Source of the DNA: Phaseolus vulgaris | Taxonomy: Eukaryota > Streptophyta > Magnoliopsida > Fabales > Fabaceae | Direction of reading: 5' to 3' | DNA length: 64,000 nucleotides | NCBI RefSeq assembly: GCF_000499845.2 | Contig: NC_023755.2 | Coordinates: 1,261,732-1,325,731, forward strand | Part shown: one piece after another, positions 37,583 to 47,168 of the stretch | How the letters are laid out: each line of letters begins with the position of its first letter | How positions within the stretch are numbered: position 1 is the first letter of the stretch | The notes under the pieces: model-generated | Database searches by the model: none | What the model saw: only the letters and a program-made list of their open reading frames with translations | What the model was told of the DNA's origin: nothing | Made by a program: the position numbers and the translations under genes

Positions 37583-40027
37583 TCACCAGTAATCCCTACA
37601 AGAACAGCTTCCATTCTTAAAATGATGGAACCTTCGTAAATCACGCACAATTATTTCCCTTCCTGTCACAAGTGAAATGTACTTGGTGGCTTCATGGCAA
37701 TCACCACAAACTCTTAAATTCTTCCTAATGTGTATTGTGGTGCCACGGCTTGTATTGAGAAGTCCAAATGCAATGGCAAGCCTCTCACTATGGCTACTGA
37801 CCAATTGTTCCTTCACATCTTCTTCCACATCATGAATTGAATTGGTGTCAGGCACATACCCAGCAGCCTTGATCTCATCTCCAAGAGTGTCAAGGTAGGC
37901 ATAGATTCTCTTGGATTGAGGATGATCAGTACTTCCTGAGTAGAATGTATGAACTTCATTCCTCAACTCAACCAAACTGCAGCCAGGAGTTTTCTTGATC
38001 CCTTTCTTCTCCATGGCTGTCCTCACCCTAGCAACCTTTTCCCACATTGAAGCAGATGCATACATGTTGGCAAGCAATACATGATACCCTCCCTCATCTG
38101 GGTCTAACTCAAATAGTTCATCTGCAACTTTCTCACCCAGTTCTACATTTTTATGGATTTTGCAAGCACCTAGCATTGCACCTAAAACAGAAATTCCTGG
38201 TTTGACAGGCATATCCTGGATGAATTTCCAAGCATCATCTAGCCTTCCGGCACGACCAAGGAGATCAACCATGGCACCATAGTGATCCATTGAAGGTCTC
38301 AAGCCATAGTTTTCCTTCATGCTTTCAAAGTAGTAGAGGCCCTCTTCCACTAAACCCGAGTGACTACAAGCTGCTATAACAGAGAGAAATGTTATCTCAT
38401 TTGGCTTAACAGATCCCTTCTGCATGTCATCAAAGAGATCCAGTGCTTCTTTTCCATGGCCGTGTGTCCCATATGCATCAATCATTGCATTCCATGTTAT
38501 CACATGTCGTTCTTCCATCATGTCGAAAAGATTTCTTGCAGTTTGAATGGCTCCACATTTGGCATACGTGTCCACAAGTGCTGTACAAACAAAGACATTC
38601 TTGTCCATCAAAGTTCTTATAGTGAGTCCATGAATCCACTTAGCCTGCCGGGTAACTGATAAATCTGCAAGAGCAGTAACTACGCTCACCAATGTAAAGG
38701 AATCGGGTTTGATGTCATGAGATTGCATCTCACAGAATAGATTTAAAGCTTCATTTATACATCCATTCTGTGCATAACCTAATATCATGGCATTCCATGT
38801 AACGATTGTTTTCTGTTTCAGATTACCAAACAGTGAGGCTGCAATATCAACCCTCTTACACTTTGAATACATGGATATCAAAGAATTCATAACTGACACA
38901 TCAGAACCAAGTTTCTTTTCCTCCAACAGTCTATGAACAAATCTCCCTCGTTCTAGATCACCTAAATTAGCACAAGCATGCAAAGCCCCCATCATACTAA
39001 CATTAGTCGGTTCCACCCCTTCATCCAACATCTTCAAAAACATCGCAAACGCTTCCTCAGATTCGCCGTTCTGCTCAAAACCATTAATCATCGTATTCCA
39101 CGAAACAACATTCCTGCTACTCATCCCCTTAAACACCAGCCTTGCATTCTTCACCGACCCACATTTGAAGTACATATCCAGCATTGCCGTCCAAACATTA
39201 ATCTTAGACTCAAACCCAGCTCTGAAAGCGTAACCATGGACAGACTTTCCAATCCTCAAAGCCTTGACATCCGCCAGGGCCGGCAAAACAGTGACCAACG
39301 TGATGGAATCTGGCTTCTGGCCAGCCTCCTGCATCTGCAAAACCAGCTGCACAGCCCTCCTCGCAAGGCCATTCTGTGCAAACCCCGCCACCACCGTGTT
39401 CCATGAAACCAAGTCCCGCTGCGGCATTCTCTCAAACATCTTGTACGCATCCTCGACCTGCCTGCACTTAGCATACAAATTCACCACAGCAGTCATGGCA
39501 AACAAATTGGACTGAAACCCATTAGTTATAACCATTCCATGAACCTCTCTCCCCCTCGTGAGGTCCAAACTGTCACCGCACAGCTGCAACAAGTAGGTGA
39601 AGTCATACACCACAGGACTAACCTCATCAAACCTCATCCTACCAAAAAACTTCAGGGCATCACGTAAAGCTGAGTTTTTCGCGTACCCTTTGAGCATGGT
39701 GTGGTAGAGCACGTCGAGCTTCTGCTCCACAGGCTCAAAGACACGTGCTGCTTCAGTGATGCTGCTGAACTTGCAGAACAAGCTGATGAGCTTGGTCTGG
39801 AAGAAGTGCTCGTCGTAGAAGCCGTTTTTGATGACGAGGGGGAGGATTTGGTGAAGCTCTTTGAGAGAAGTGCAGAGTTCTAAGAGTACGGCTGAAGGGT
39901 GTCTGTAGACATGGGAAGGGATGAAGATTCTCTGGTAAAGAGGAACTGATGTTGGTCTTTTCTTGGTGTTTTGGTTTGTGATGTTGGGAATTGGTGCGGG
40001 GCGTAGAGTGATGAATTGGGTACACAT
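37583..40027 (-). CDS. CRR22: DYW-type PPR protein, probable CRR22 orthologue
   Basis: Intronless, 814 aa from the ATG at 40027 (MCTQFITLRP); the frame is open 12 codons further but without an ATG. CRR22 in Arabidopsis is a plastid RNA-editing factor needed for NDH-complex transcripts. The remembered Arabidopsis protein agrees closely along the whole length: LKELHQILPLVIKNGFYDEH, FEPVEQKLDVLYHTMLKGYA, LGDLERGRFVHRLLEE. Repeated P-L-S PPR motifs, E motifs and a DYW domain (HSERLAIAFGLLNTS, CGDCHEATKYISLVTGREI, C-terminal CSCRDYW) are intact. The Gly before DYW is Arg here, which is not a metal ligand. The N-terminus is Pro/Thr/Lys-rich, compatible with a transit peptide. Orthology rests on recall and should be confirmed by a tree with copy A. 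Confidence 0.85.
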   Translation of the reverse strand: MCTQFITLRPAPIPNITNQNTKKRPTSVPLYQRIFIPSHVYRHPSAVLLELCTSLKELHQILPLVIKNGFYDEHFFQTKLISLFCKFSSITEAARVFEPVEQKLDVLYHTMLKGYAKNSALRDALKFFGRMRFDEVSPVVYDFTYLLQLCGDSLDLTRGREVHGMVITNGFQSNLFAMTAVVNLYAKCRQVEDAYKMFERMPQRDLVSWNTVVAGFAQNGLARRAVQLVLQMQEAGQKPDSITLVTVLPALADVKALRIGKSVHGYAFRAGFESKINVWTAMLDMYFKCGSVKNARLVFKGMSSRNVVSWNTMINGFEQNGESEEAFAMFLKMLDEGVEPTNVSMMGALHACANLGDLERGRFVHRLLEEKKLGSDVSVMNSLISMYSKCKRVDIAASLFGNLKQKTIVTWNAMILGYAQNGCINEALNLFCEMQSHDIKPDSFTLVSVVTALADLSVTRQAKWIHGLTIRTLMDKNVFVCTALVDTYAKCGAIQTARNLFDMMEERHVITWNAMIDAYGTHGHGKEALDLFDDMQKGSVKPNEITFLSVIAACSHSGLVEEGLYYFESMKENYGLRPSMDHYGAMVDLLGRAGRLDDAWKFIQDMPVKPGISVLGAMLGACKIHKNVELGEKVADELFELDPDEGGYHVLLANMYASASMWEKVARVRTAMEKKGIKKTPGCSLVELRNEVHTFYSGSTDHPQSKRIYAYLDTLGDEIKAAGYVPDTNSIHDVEEDVKEQLVSSHSERLAIAFGLLNTSRGTTIHIRKNLRVCGDCHEATKYISLVTGREIIVRDLRRFHHFKNGSCSCRDYW

Positions 40028-40637
40028 TCTCCTCTGAGGTGTCTCACCTTGGACGCAATGCAAAGGTACCCAACTTCTTTGGATTCATAAGTAAGAATCG
40101 AACTTATATCAGCATGTTCTCAGAGACATGAATAAAATGTAGAACAATTTTCTCTGTCTATTTTTGTTTTCATTTACCCTTTCATTTGGATAATCTATAC
40201 AAATAACTTTATCTTAAATAATTATACATGTTACCAAAATAAAATTCTAAAGTTTGCAATTTTTTTTTTGTATATATATTTTCTTCTCTTTCCCATATAC
40301 TTTTTCAGAGTCAATTTTGTTTAAACTACAATTAGACACTAAATTTCCTTTCTTGAAGAAAATTAAAAAACTTTGATACACCATGTTAAAAAAAAGACTA
40401 ATCATTTAGCATAGGTTGAAAAAAAAAGTTCATGTCTGCTATGATTCTAGTTTGTAAAAAGTGTTGAAAATAAGATGGGTAGATTTAATTAGAAGCTTTC
40501 TCTTTTTTAAGGTTGGTTTCAGAAACAAGAGACAAAAGAACATAAGCCACTAGTAAGTAATTGATGCATTTCATTGGAAAACAAGAACAATCCATGAAGA
40601 TAGGCATTGCAGCAATTATAGAAGACTCAAAAAAGTC
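40028..40637. other. Intergenic spacer
   Basis: PPR copy B promoter and the 3' flank of the UBA gene, both on the minus strand. No further feature seen. Confidence 0.6.
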
Positions 40638-42467
40638 CTACAGTCTCATGAGAGGAGGAGAGGTGACAAAGCTCCTAGGAAGACTGAATATGTCATTCCC
40701 TTCAAAAGGGGATGTCCACTCTCTCAAACCACTAAAAGATGAAGTGTTCCTACTCATGCCAACATTTTGTAGCCCTGTCATGCATGAATTGCTCATCCTG
40801 TTGCCTGAAATGTTTCTGGACAATGCTGAGATCCCTACCCTCAATCCACCTTGCTTAGAAGACAGGGAAGTGCAATCCAAAGTCCAGTCAACTCGGGTGT
40901 AGTCGAACTCCGGCATCATGCCGTCGGTGTTCCAATCCACATTTGAATGTGAGCTGAATGTTCTTGCTGCACTCTGACCAGAAAACAGTCCAAGGGAAGG
41001 TGGAACTGTGAGAGAAGGTGAAGGTGCACTTGTGCTCCACCGAATGGAAGGCCAGGGTGATGAAGTATGCATTGGCTTACAAAAAAACCCCACCTCAGAT
41101 GATGAGGAATCTACATGTCCAAAGACATAGGGATGTTCTTTATAATAAGCTTGGTAAAATTGCTCCAAGTTCCCATTAGCCACACTTCCTCTGATGTGGT
41201 TTTGTAGAAACATCCCATTTGACCTTACATTTTCAGCAGATGGATAATTGTTTGCATACAAACCTGCTGTCCCTGAAGATAAGGCATCTACCCTAGAAAT
41301 AGGGTCCTGCTTACCATTTGTCAATAGTGGATGCCGCTGCATCATCACTACTGGCTCCCTATCCATTCCTTGGAGGAACATTCTCCCCTTATTCCCAAAG
41401 GAACTAAGCTGAACCTCTATTTTAACAGATGGGGATGATACTTGTGTGGAGGGTGCCATAGTATATGCAGCAGAAGGGCTTGATCTTGTAAGAACCCATC
41501 TTTTATCTGGCTGTGCAATTTGATGATTCAAGTGTAGAGACAGCAGATTCTTGCTTTGAGGATCACCTACACTGGAATACTTGAAATCACCTTCACCCTT
41601 TTGTCTTTGCTGGGTTGAAACTGAAACAGATGACCACCCTTGTGATCTCATCAGACCATTGATTTGAGCAGACTCTTCTGGCTTCAATTGGGTCACTGAA
41701 GATTCTTGCTTCTGAGACTTTAAAGTATTTTCTGCCTCATGAAGATACCCTTCACAGGCAACAACTACCCTTTCAACTTCTTGCTTAGAACAATTGTACC
41801 TTGTCTCCATTTCAGATATTTGCAGAAGCTCCTCACTCGCATCAATTTTCAAATTAGCCCTGAGTCCAACATTGGAAGCACTCTTGGTGTGAGCTTCATT
41901 TGCTTCAAACAGCCATGCTACTGATTCCTCTATCTTTCCATCATTTAACATTAAGGCCAATGTTGCTTGATCAGAAGAGAACCCCATTGCCACTAAGAGT
42001 TGTGCAAGTGATTCTAGTTTCCTGGACATCAGATACCCACAACATCGTCTATGCAGTTCTTGAGCTCTCCTTTCCCTCTGGCGCTGGTGTTTCCTCTCGT
42101 TCTTCAGCCGAATCTTCTCCCTTCTGTCATTGTCAGAGCCTGGAACACTGTCCTTCCCAATAGAAGACTTTCTCACTTTCTCTTTATGGTCTTCTGATTC
42201 GCCAGAGCAGCTGCCATTGTTAGAAACCGAGTCACACTCAGACACTGTCCCTTGAAGACTACTTGGATGCTCATATGTGTCATCTATCCTTCGAAAATGA
42301 CTATTGTTATCAGTTGGACTGAAAGTAGAAACTAGTGTTGTTTCCATGGAACGAAATGCACTTGAAACTGGATTATATGCAGTAACAGTTCCATGATTAC
42401 TAGTTGGGGTGGCGTTCCTTTGATCCTTACCAGCCTTGGATTTTGATTTCGATTTCATAGGAGACAT
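40638..42467 (-). CDS. UBA-domain protein (UBA/EF1B-like family)
   Basis: Single coding exon, 609 aa, ATG at 42467. The N-terminus is Lys/Ser-rich (MSPMKSKSKSKAGKD), then low-complexity Ser/Asn sequence. A very basic helix follows (RREKIRLKNERKHQRQRERR, about 115-135). Residues about 150-188 form a UBA domain (LAQLLVAMGFSSDQATLALM), and 208-250 a second UBA-like helix bundle (CSKQEVERVVVACEGYLHEA). The long C-terminal half is disordered and Ser/Pro-rich. The family in plants is annotated as ubiquitin-associated/EF1B-like; binding of ubiquitin is expected from the fold but the biological role is not established. A 5' UTR intron is plausible: donor AG|GTATGC near 43567 and acceptor TGTGGCAG near 42502. 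Confidence 0.85.
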   Translation of the reverse strand: MSPMKSKSKSKAGKDQRNATPTSNHGTVTAYNPVSSAFRSMETTLVSTFSPTDNNSHFRRIDDTYEHPSSLQGTVSECDSVSNNGSCSGESEDHKEKVRKSSIGKDSVPGSDNDRREKIRLKNERKHQRQRERRAQELHRRCCGYLMSRKLESLAQLLVAMGFSSDQATLALMLNDGKIEESVAWLFEANEAHTKSASNVGLRANLKIDASEELLQISEMETRYNCSKQEVERVVVACEGYLHEAENTLKSQKQESSVTQLKPEESAQINGLMRSQGWSSVSVSTQQRQKGEGDFKYSSVGDPQSKNLLSLHLNHQIAQPDKRWVLTRSSPSAAYTMAPSTQVSSPSVKIEVQLSSFGNKGRMFLQGMDREPVVMMQRHPLLTNGKQDPISRVDALSSGTAGLYANNYPSAENVRSNGMFLQNHIRGSVANGNLEQFYQAYYKEHPYVFGHVDSSSSEVGFFCKPMHTSSPWPSIRWSTSAPSPSLTVPPSLGLFSGQSAARTFSSHSNVDWNTDGMMPEFDYTRVDWTLDCTSLSSKQGGLRVGISALSRNISGNRMSNSCMTGLQNVGMSRNTSSFSGLREWTSPFEGNDIFSLPRSFVTSPPLMRL

Positions 42468-45400
42468 CTATTCAGTTTTCAACTTGTTGCTTTGTTCCTG
42501 CCACAAGTACAAATACATAATCTGGAAAATGGAAGAATCATTGAGAACCAAAACCATCAAATTTCAAAGATAACATACATGAGATCAACCAATCCATATA
42601 GATGGGCCACAACTCACAAGAAACCCCAGAAATAAGGTTAGCATCATCATAGATGGTCCTTAATTTTTTTTTTTGTATAAATGGAGTGGCACTAACACAC
42701 ACACACACAACAGAGTGTGCTTAAGATGAAGGTGTTATCAACTCCAAACTGATAATACCTGTTTCAATGGCCTGTTTCACCTTCTTGGTTGAAAAACAAA
42801 GCTAAGCAAAACATCAGAACACATCTAATTGATGAAAAAGTTCCAAGAGTTTGATTACAAGCTTTCCCTCAGCAGTTTAAACAGATTAGTAGGAGGCAAG
42901 CACCGTTGAAACCATCAATGCAAACACAATTTGAAACCTAAAAGACAGAAAAATGAATGAATAGATCAAGATGGGTTTTAAACGATAATGACACAGTGAA
43001 TTTTGCAACAAGTGTTAGAAAATCAACATTAAACCATGAAAACAGTCCATGATGGAGATATTCAAAAGTCAAATGTTAAGGGCAATGGAGAGCACTGTTA
43101 AGAAATTAAAAGTGGAAAGTTTTTTATTGGAATATGTATAAATATGTGCTATGATTTCTTAATGCACTTCCATATGATTTCTGATAACAAAATTCTTCTA
43201 GGTCAATGGTTTAGGAGCCCTATTCCAGCACTCATTTCCATAAATTTCTAACAACTGCATTTCACAGCCCCATTTTCTCTTTCAAACTAGCCCATCACAC
43301 AATGCACCATGAACACCCCATCTTCTTGTTCTCAACCCTCTTAAAACATGATTATAACCATCTGAAAAAAACAGAGATGGGTTTAAGAATAACATCTTCA
43401 AAAATCCAAACTTTAGTCCAATTCCTTCACCCCAACCAACCAAAAGATTCAGATTCACACCCCACAAGAACAAAATGAAGAAAAATAAGACACCCATCAA
43501 CAAACCAAATTCCCAGATCACTGGGCAATCTGCATCCTTCAAGCTTCAACAGATCACAGAAGCATACCTATGTTGTTGTTATTATTGTGTGTTTTCTGGT
43601 GTTGCTTCTCTTTCTTACAATACATGACTTGTCATAAATAAACCGAATAACAATGTTTTATAATATCAAACATAACCACCATTTCCACTTGTCTATTTTT
43701 GTGAATTACACGTGGCACAAGGTCCAAATATAACAGGGTCAAATGTGGTAGTTTTTAGGATGAACATTGAAAATGAAAATCATATGAAGAAATAAAAAAA
43801 ATAGTAAAATTGATTAGTTGAATGTCCGAGTCTAGCGAAATAAACCAAAACCATTTTTTTTATTTGTTTTGAATTACAAATTTAACCTAAAAAACAAAAC
43901 AAATGTTCATAGAAAAAGAAAAAGTCTTTGCCTTTCCGTGGCTCACGTTCAGTCACTCACTTAGAATGTTGTTAAAAAAAGGAATGTTAAGAAAGACCAG
44001 TTTGGTTTAATAAAAAGTCAATTGAAAATGTAATAATAATTAAACAATATGTGTGCATTTATGTGTTATATTAAATTGAATTTATGTGTGTATTTAGAAA
44101 ATTACAATAGTATATATTCATTACATTTTAAAATTATTACAACACTATATTATTACAAAAAAGCATTATTATTATCATCATTATTACAAAATAACAATGA
44201 TTACTTTATTAATAAATAATGTAAAATTATGTGGAATAGCACTCCTATATATATATATATATATAAAAGTCTTTTTTACATGGGTTAATTTTTTAATTAG
44301 CATGTAAGTTTTTTTTACATAAGTTGTTCTAAGTTTTTATAAAAAACTTGTCATTTCAAACACTTTTGTGTTTACATATGTTGTTTCATATTATCATAAT
44401 ATCTCAATTTGAATAGCATGACACTCTTCTATGAAAAGTTAACATAAAAATGTTATTTCACTAGTTTATTAATAAAATGAGTATTTTTTTTTAAATTATG
44501 TAAATGGATAAGTTGTGTAAGGTGATACAACTTTATTCTATTAAAGTTGTGTGAGTTTGAAACGACTTACATAAAACGGAAGTGAAATCGTGTGACCTAA
44601 AAATATTCATGATAAAGTGATGTAGAATAGAGACAATTTTTCGGTGCAACAAATTTATTTAATAGTTTAAGTGAAATCGTGATACATTATAATGATTTTC
44701 GTTGTTGAAGGTTAACAATTAAACTACTTCATTAATATAAAAGTCATGCATTAGACTGAACTCATCAAAATGTAGATCGAATTCTTCACTAAAATGAAGT
44801 CACGAACGCTTTCCATGACTTTTGCTTCATTAAAGTAATTAGTGCTTGCAAGACTTTTAATATTGGTAGAGATGAGTTAGACTGCAAGAGGTATTTTTGG
44901 TTGATAAGTAGATGGAAATGTACTATTTGAACTCCATTATGTTGTATAAGGGTTGGATCATCCCTAAAGTGGACGCATTTAATTTAATTACTATTTGTTG
45001 ACAAAAAAAAAGTCCTCACAAGACTTTCTTCATTAAAATATCTAGTTATTTAATTTTAGGAAACTAAACTAGAAACATTCCATGGTGACTTAAGTATTTT
45101 TATTTTTTTTTTTAAAAAAAGAGTGAATATTTAAATAAATAATAAATAAGATGGAATTTTAAAATACAATTCACAATATAAAATAAATTATTGCACGTTT
45201 ATTTAAATTAAAACGAATTTAAAGATTTCAATTAAAAGTTATAGTCTAGTTTTTGGATATTCTCGTAGGTAACAATAATATTTATTAACAATATTATTGA
45301 ATTAAAATAATTTCATAATGTTAAAGAGATATAACAAGCAAACATTGAACTGCAAATAACTACAACCAAAAATTACGAAAGGGATATGAAACATAAAATA

Positions 45401-45812
45401 AAATAAAACGTATGATAATAATATTCATTAAAACGTAAAATTAATGAATTATAAAAACAAGAATCAACTCTTGTTGAACCACAACTTTTAACAAAAAAAG
45501 TTGCATGCAAATGTAAACATTATGAATAGCAGTTCTAAGAAATCTCTAAAGTAGTCTAATGGTGTCAGAATTTCAATGTTAATCTTTAACAAACGAAAAT
45601 CATTCTGACCGAGTATGTTTCACTTTGCTAAAATAAATTCGTTGTATTAAGCAACGTCATATCTGTTTCACTTTTTTTTTATCAGCAATCAACAATATAT
45701 ATACACAAGAATCATTTCAGGAGTGATTCAACCCTTATACAAAAAGGTATGAGTAACCTAACTCATATAACACCTTTCAAACAATTAAGAAACAAAACAA
45801 CTCTTGACATAT
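42468..45812. other. UBA-gene 5' region and AT-rich intergenic DNA
   Basis: 42468-43620 is probably the leader, leader intron and promoter of the UBA gene. From 43.6 kb on it is AT-rich with no gene. Two retroposon tails are seen (44865-45012 forward; 45680-45765 reverse), and (AT)n runs near 44250. Confidence 0.5.
44865..45012 (+). mobile_element. 5'-truncated poly-A retroposon end
   Basis: Shares TTGGTAGAGATG, ATGTAGATGGAAATGTACT-type words, AAGGGTTGGA and a TTTGTTGACAAAAAAAAA tail with 50565-50705. This is typical of LINE or SINE 3' ends. Confidence 0.55.
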
Positions 45813-46215
45813 CACTACAAGAAAATCATCAAATAGAAACCAATTTTTAGAAACCAAAATAATTAGTTGCAATAGTAACTAAATTAGAGACCATTTTAGA
45901 AACTAAAACAAAAATTGGTTTCTAAATTAGTTTCTATTATTTTCTATTTTTGTTAAATAGTTTCTAAATTGGTATCTAATTAGCAACCAATGTTTTAACT
46001 ACCAATTATTTAGTTTCTAAATTTAGTCTCTAAAACCTTGGTTACTAATTACATACCAATTTAGAAACTATTTAACAATAATAGAAAATAATAGAAACTA
46101 ATTTAGAAACCAATTTTTGTTTTAGTTTCCAAAATGGTCTCTATTTTAGTTATTATTGCAACTAATTATTTTGGTCTCTAAAAATTGGTTTCTATTTCAT
46201 AATTTTCTTGTAGTG
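45813..46215. mobile_element. Reference copy of the CACTA-like foldback MITE
   Basis: 403 bp, left end CACTACAAGAAAATCATC, right end AATTTTCTTGTAGTG (perfect inverse over the first 14 bases). It is flanked by TAT on both sides (45810-45812, 46216-46218). The element is almost one long palindrome: each arm of about 190 bp reads as the inverse of the other with few mismatches. CACTA ends and a 3-bp duplication place it with non-autonomous CACTA (En/Spm-type) elements. Confidence 0.92.
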
Positions 46216-46269
46216 TATCCTGACAGAAACTACCCTCCAACCTTAAACCTGTTCCACATAACTTCACCA

Positions 46270-46660
46270 TACACACTGAAGTCATTCCTATGTCACATGA
46301 CTTCATGATAGCTAAGTTGGGACACTGTCCTTTTATGATTTACTTGGTGATACTAACAAAATTGTTCAACTTTTATCCCCCAATCTAAATACTCTTCAAC
46401 ATTTTCTCTGCCGTGAAAGAGAGAAGAAGGGTTGAACTTAGTCTCTTTAGAATAATTATGATGAGATCTAGGTTTATTCTGCCTAGGAAGCTTTTGGTAA
46501 TAATCCATATTATGATGGTTGCTAAAAGCTCTCTCACTTTGAGAATATGGTTCTCTAGAATGGTCTCTTTTGTTGTTAGAACCCACCACATGTTTGCTCC
46601 TAGGTTCATCATGAGTGTTTAAGTATCTAGACCTTAAGTTCATATTTTTTTTTTAATTTC
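46270..46660 (-). pseudogene. Ty3/gypsy gag N-terminal remnant
   Basis: Open from 46643 to 46353, reading MNLRSRYLNTHDEPRSKHVV, an Arg/His/Ser-rich stretch, then FHGRENVEEYLDWGIKVEQF. The last box is the gag start motif of plant Ty3/gypsy elements (F-x-G...V-E-x-Y-L-x-W...V-E-Q). After a stop the similarity continues weakly (YHQVNHKRTVSQLSYHE). The rest of the element is not seen. Confidence 0.65.
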
Positions 46661-47168
46661 TTTCCTAAGATTATAATTATCATCTATCCTAAGATTACTA
46701 TGAACATTAGATCTATGGACACTAGACCTATGTTAACAATCACTCATCTTATTTTGAAAAAACATAAGTTTGTAAGAAGGTTGAACTGTCAAATATTTTC
46801 CAAATTTACTCATAGGAAAGAGAAGTGAGTCATTAAGATCACCTAAAAACCAAGCTAAAGTTTTCCTCAATATTAGCTTTCACCAATCTCCCTTAATGGA
46901 AACTCCAATTAAATTTTCTTAAAAAAAATATTTTTAAAATGAAAACAAAATATTAAAGGAAAATTTTGTTCTACTCTATGGTTTCCTAAGTAAGGTTCAG
47001 TAGTCCTATGGACCCTTGACACACACACTCACAAGCATATATATATATAGAGTAAAAACATAATATCATATTTGATAGAAGTAACTATCATTATAGTTGT
47101 TGAATATAAATATATCTCAAAGATCTTTCAGAATTATAAAATTAATTTCTAACAAGAATAGACTTCTT
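46661..47168. other. 3' flank of the MED15-like gene
   Basis: AT-rich, with no gene recognised. A short TATATATATA run is at 47038. Confidence 0.4.

Noticed and set aside
38978..39515. Long plus-strand frames inside the second PPR gene
   Set aside because: Shadows of the conserved PPR coding strand.
40561..40902. 113-codon plus-strand frame
   Set aside because: Antisense to the conserved end of the UBA-protein gene.
43282..43542. 86-codon minus-strand frame upstream of the UBA gene
   Set aside because: Lies in the probable leader intron; Phe/Leu/Gly-rich with no domain.
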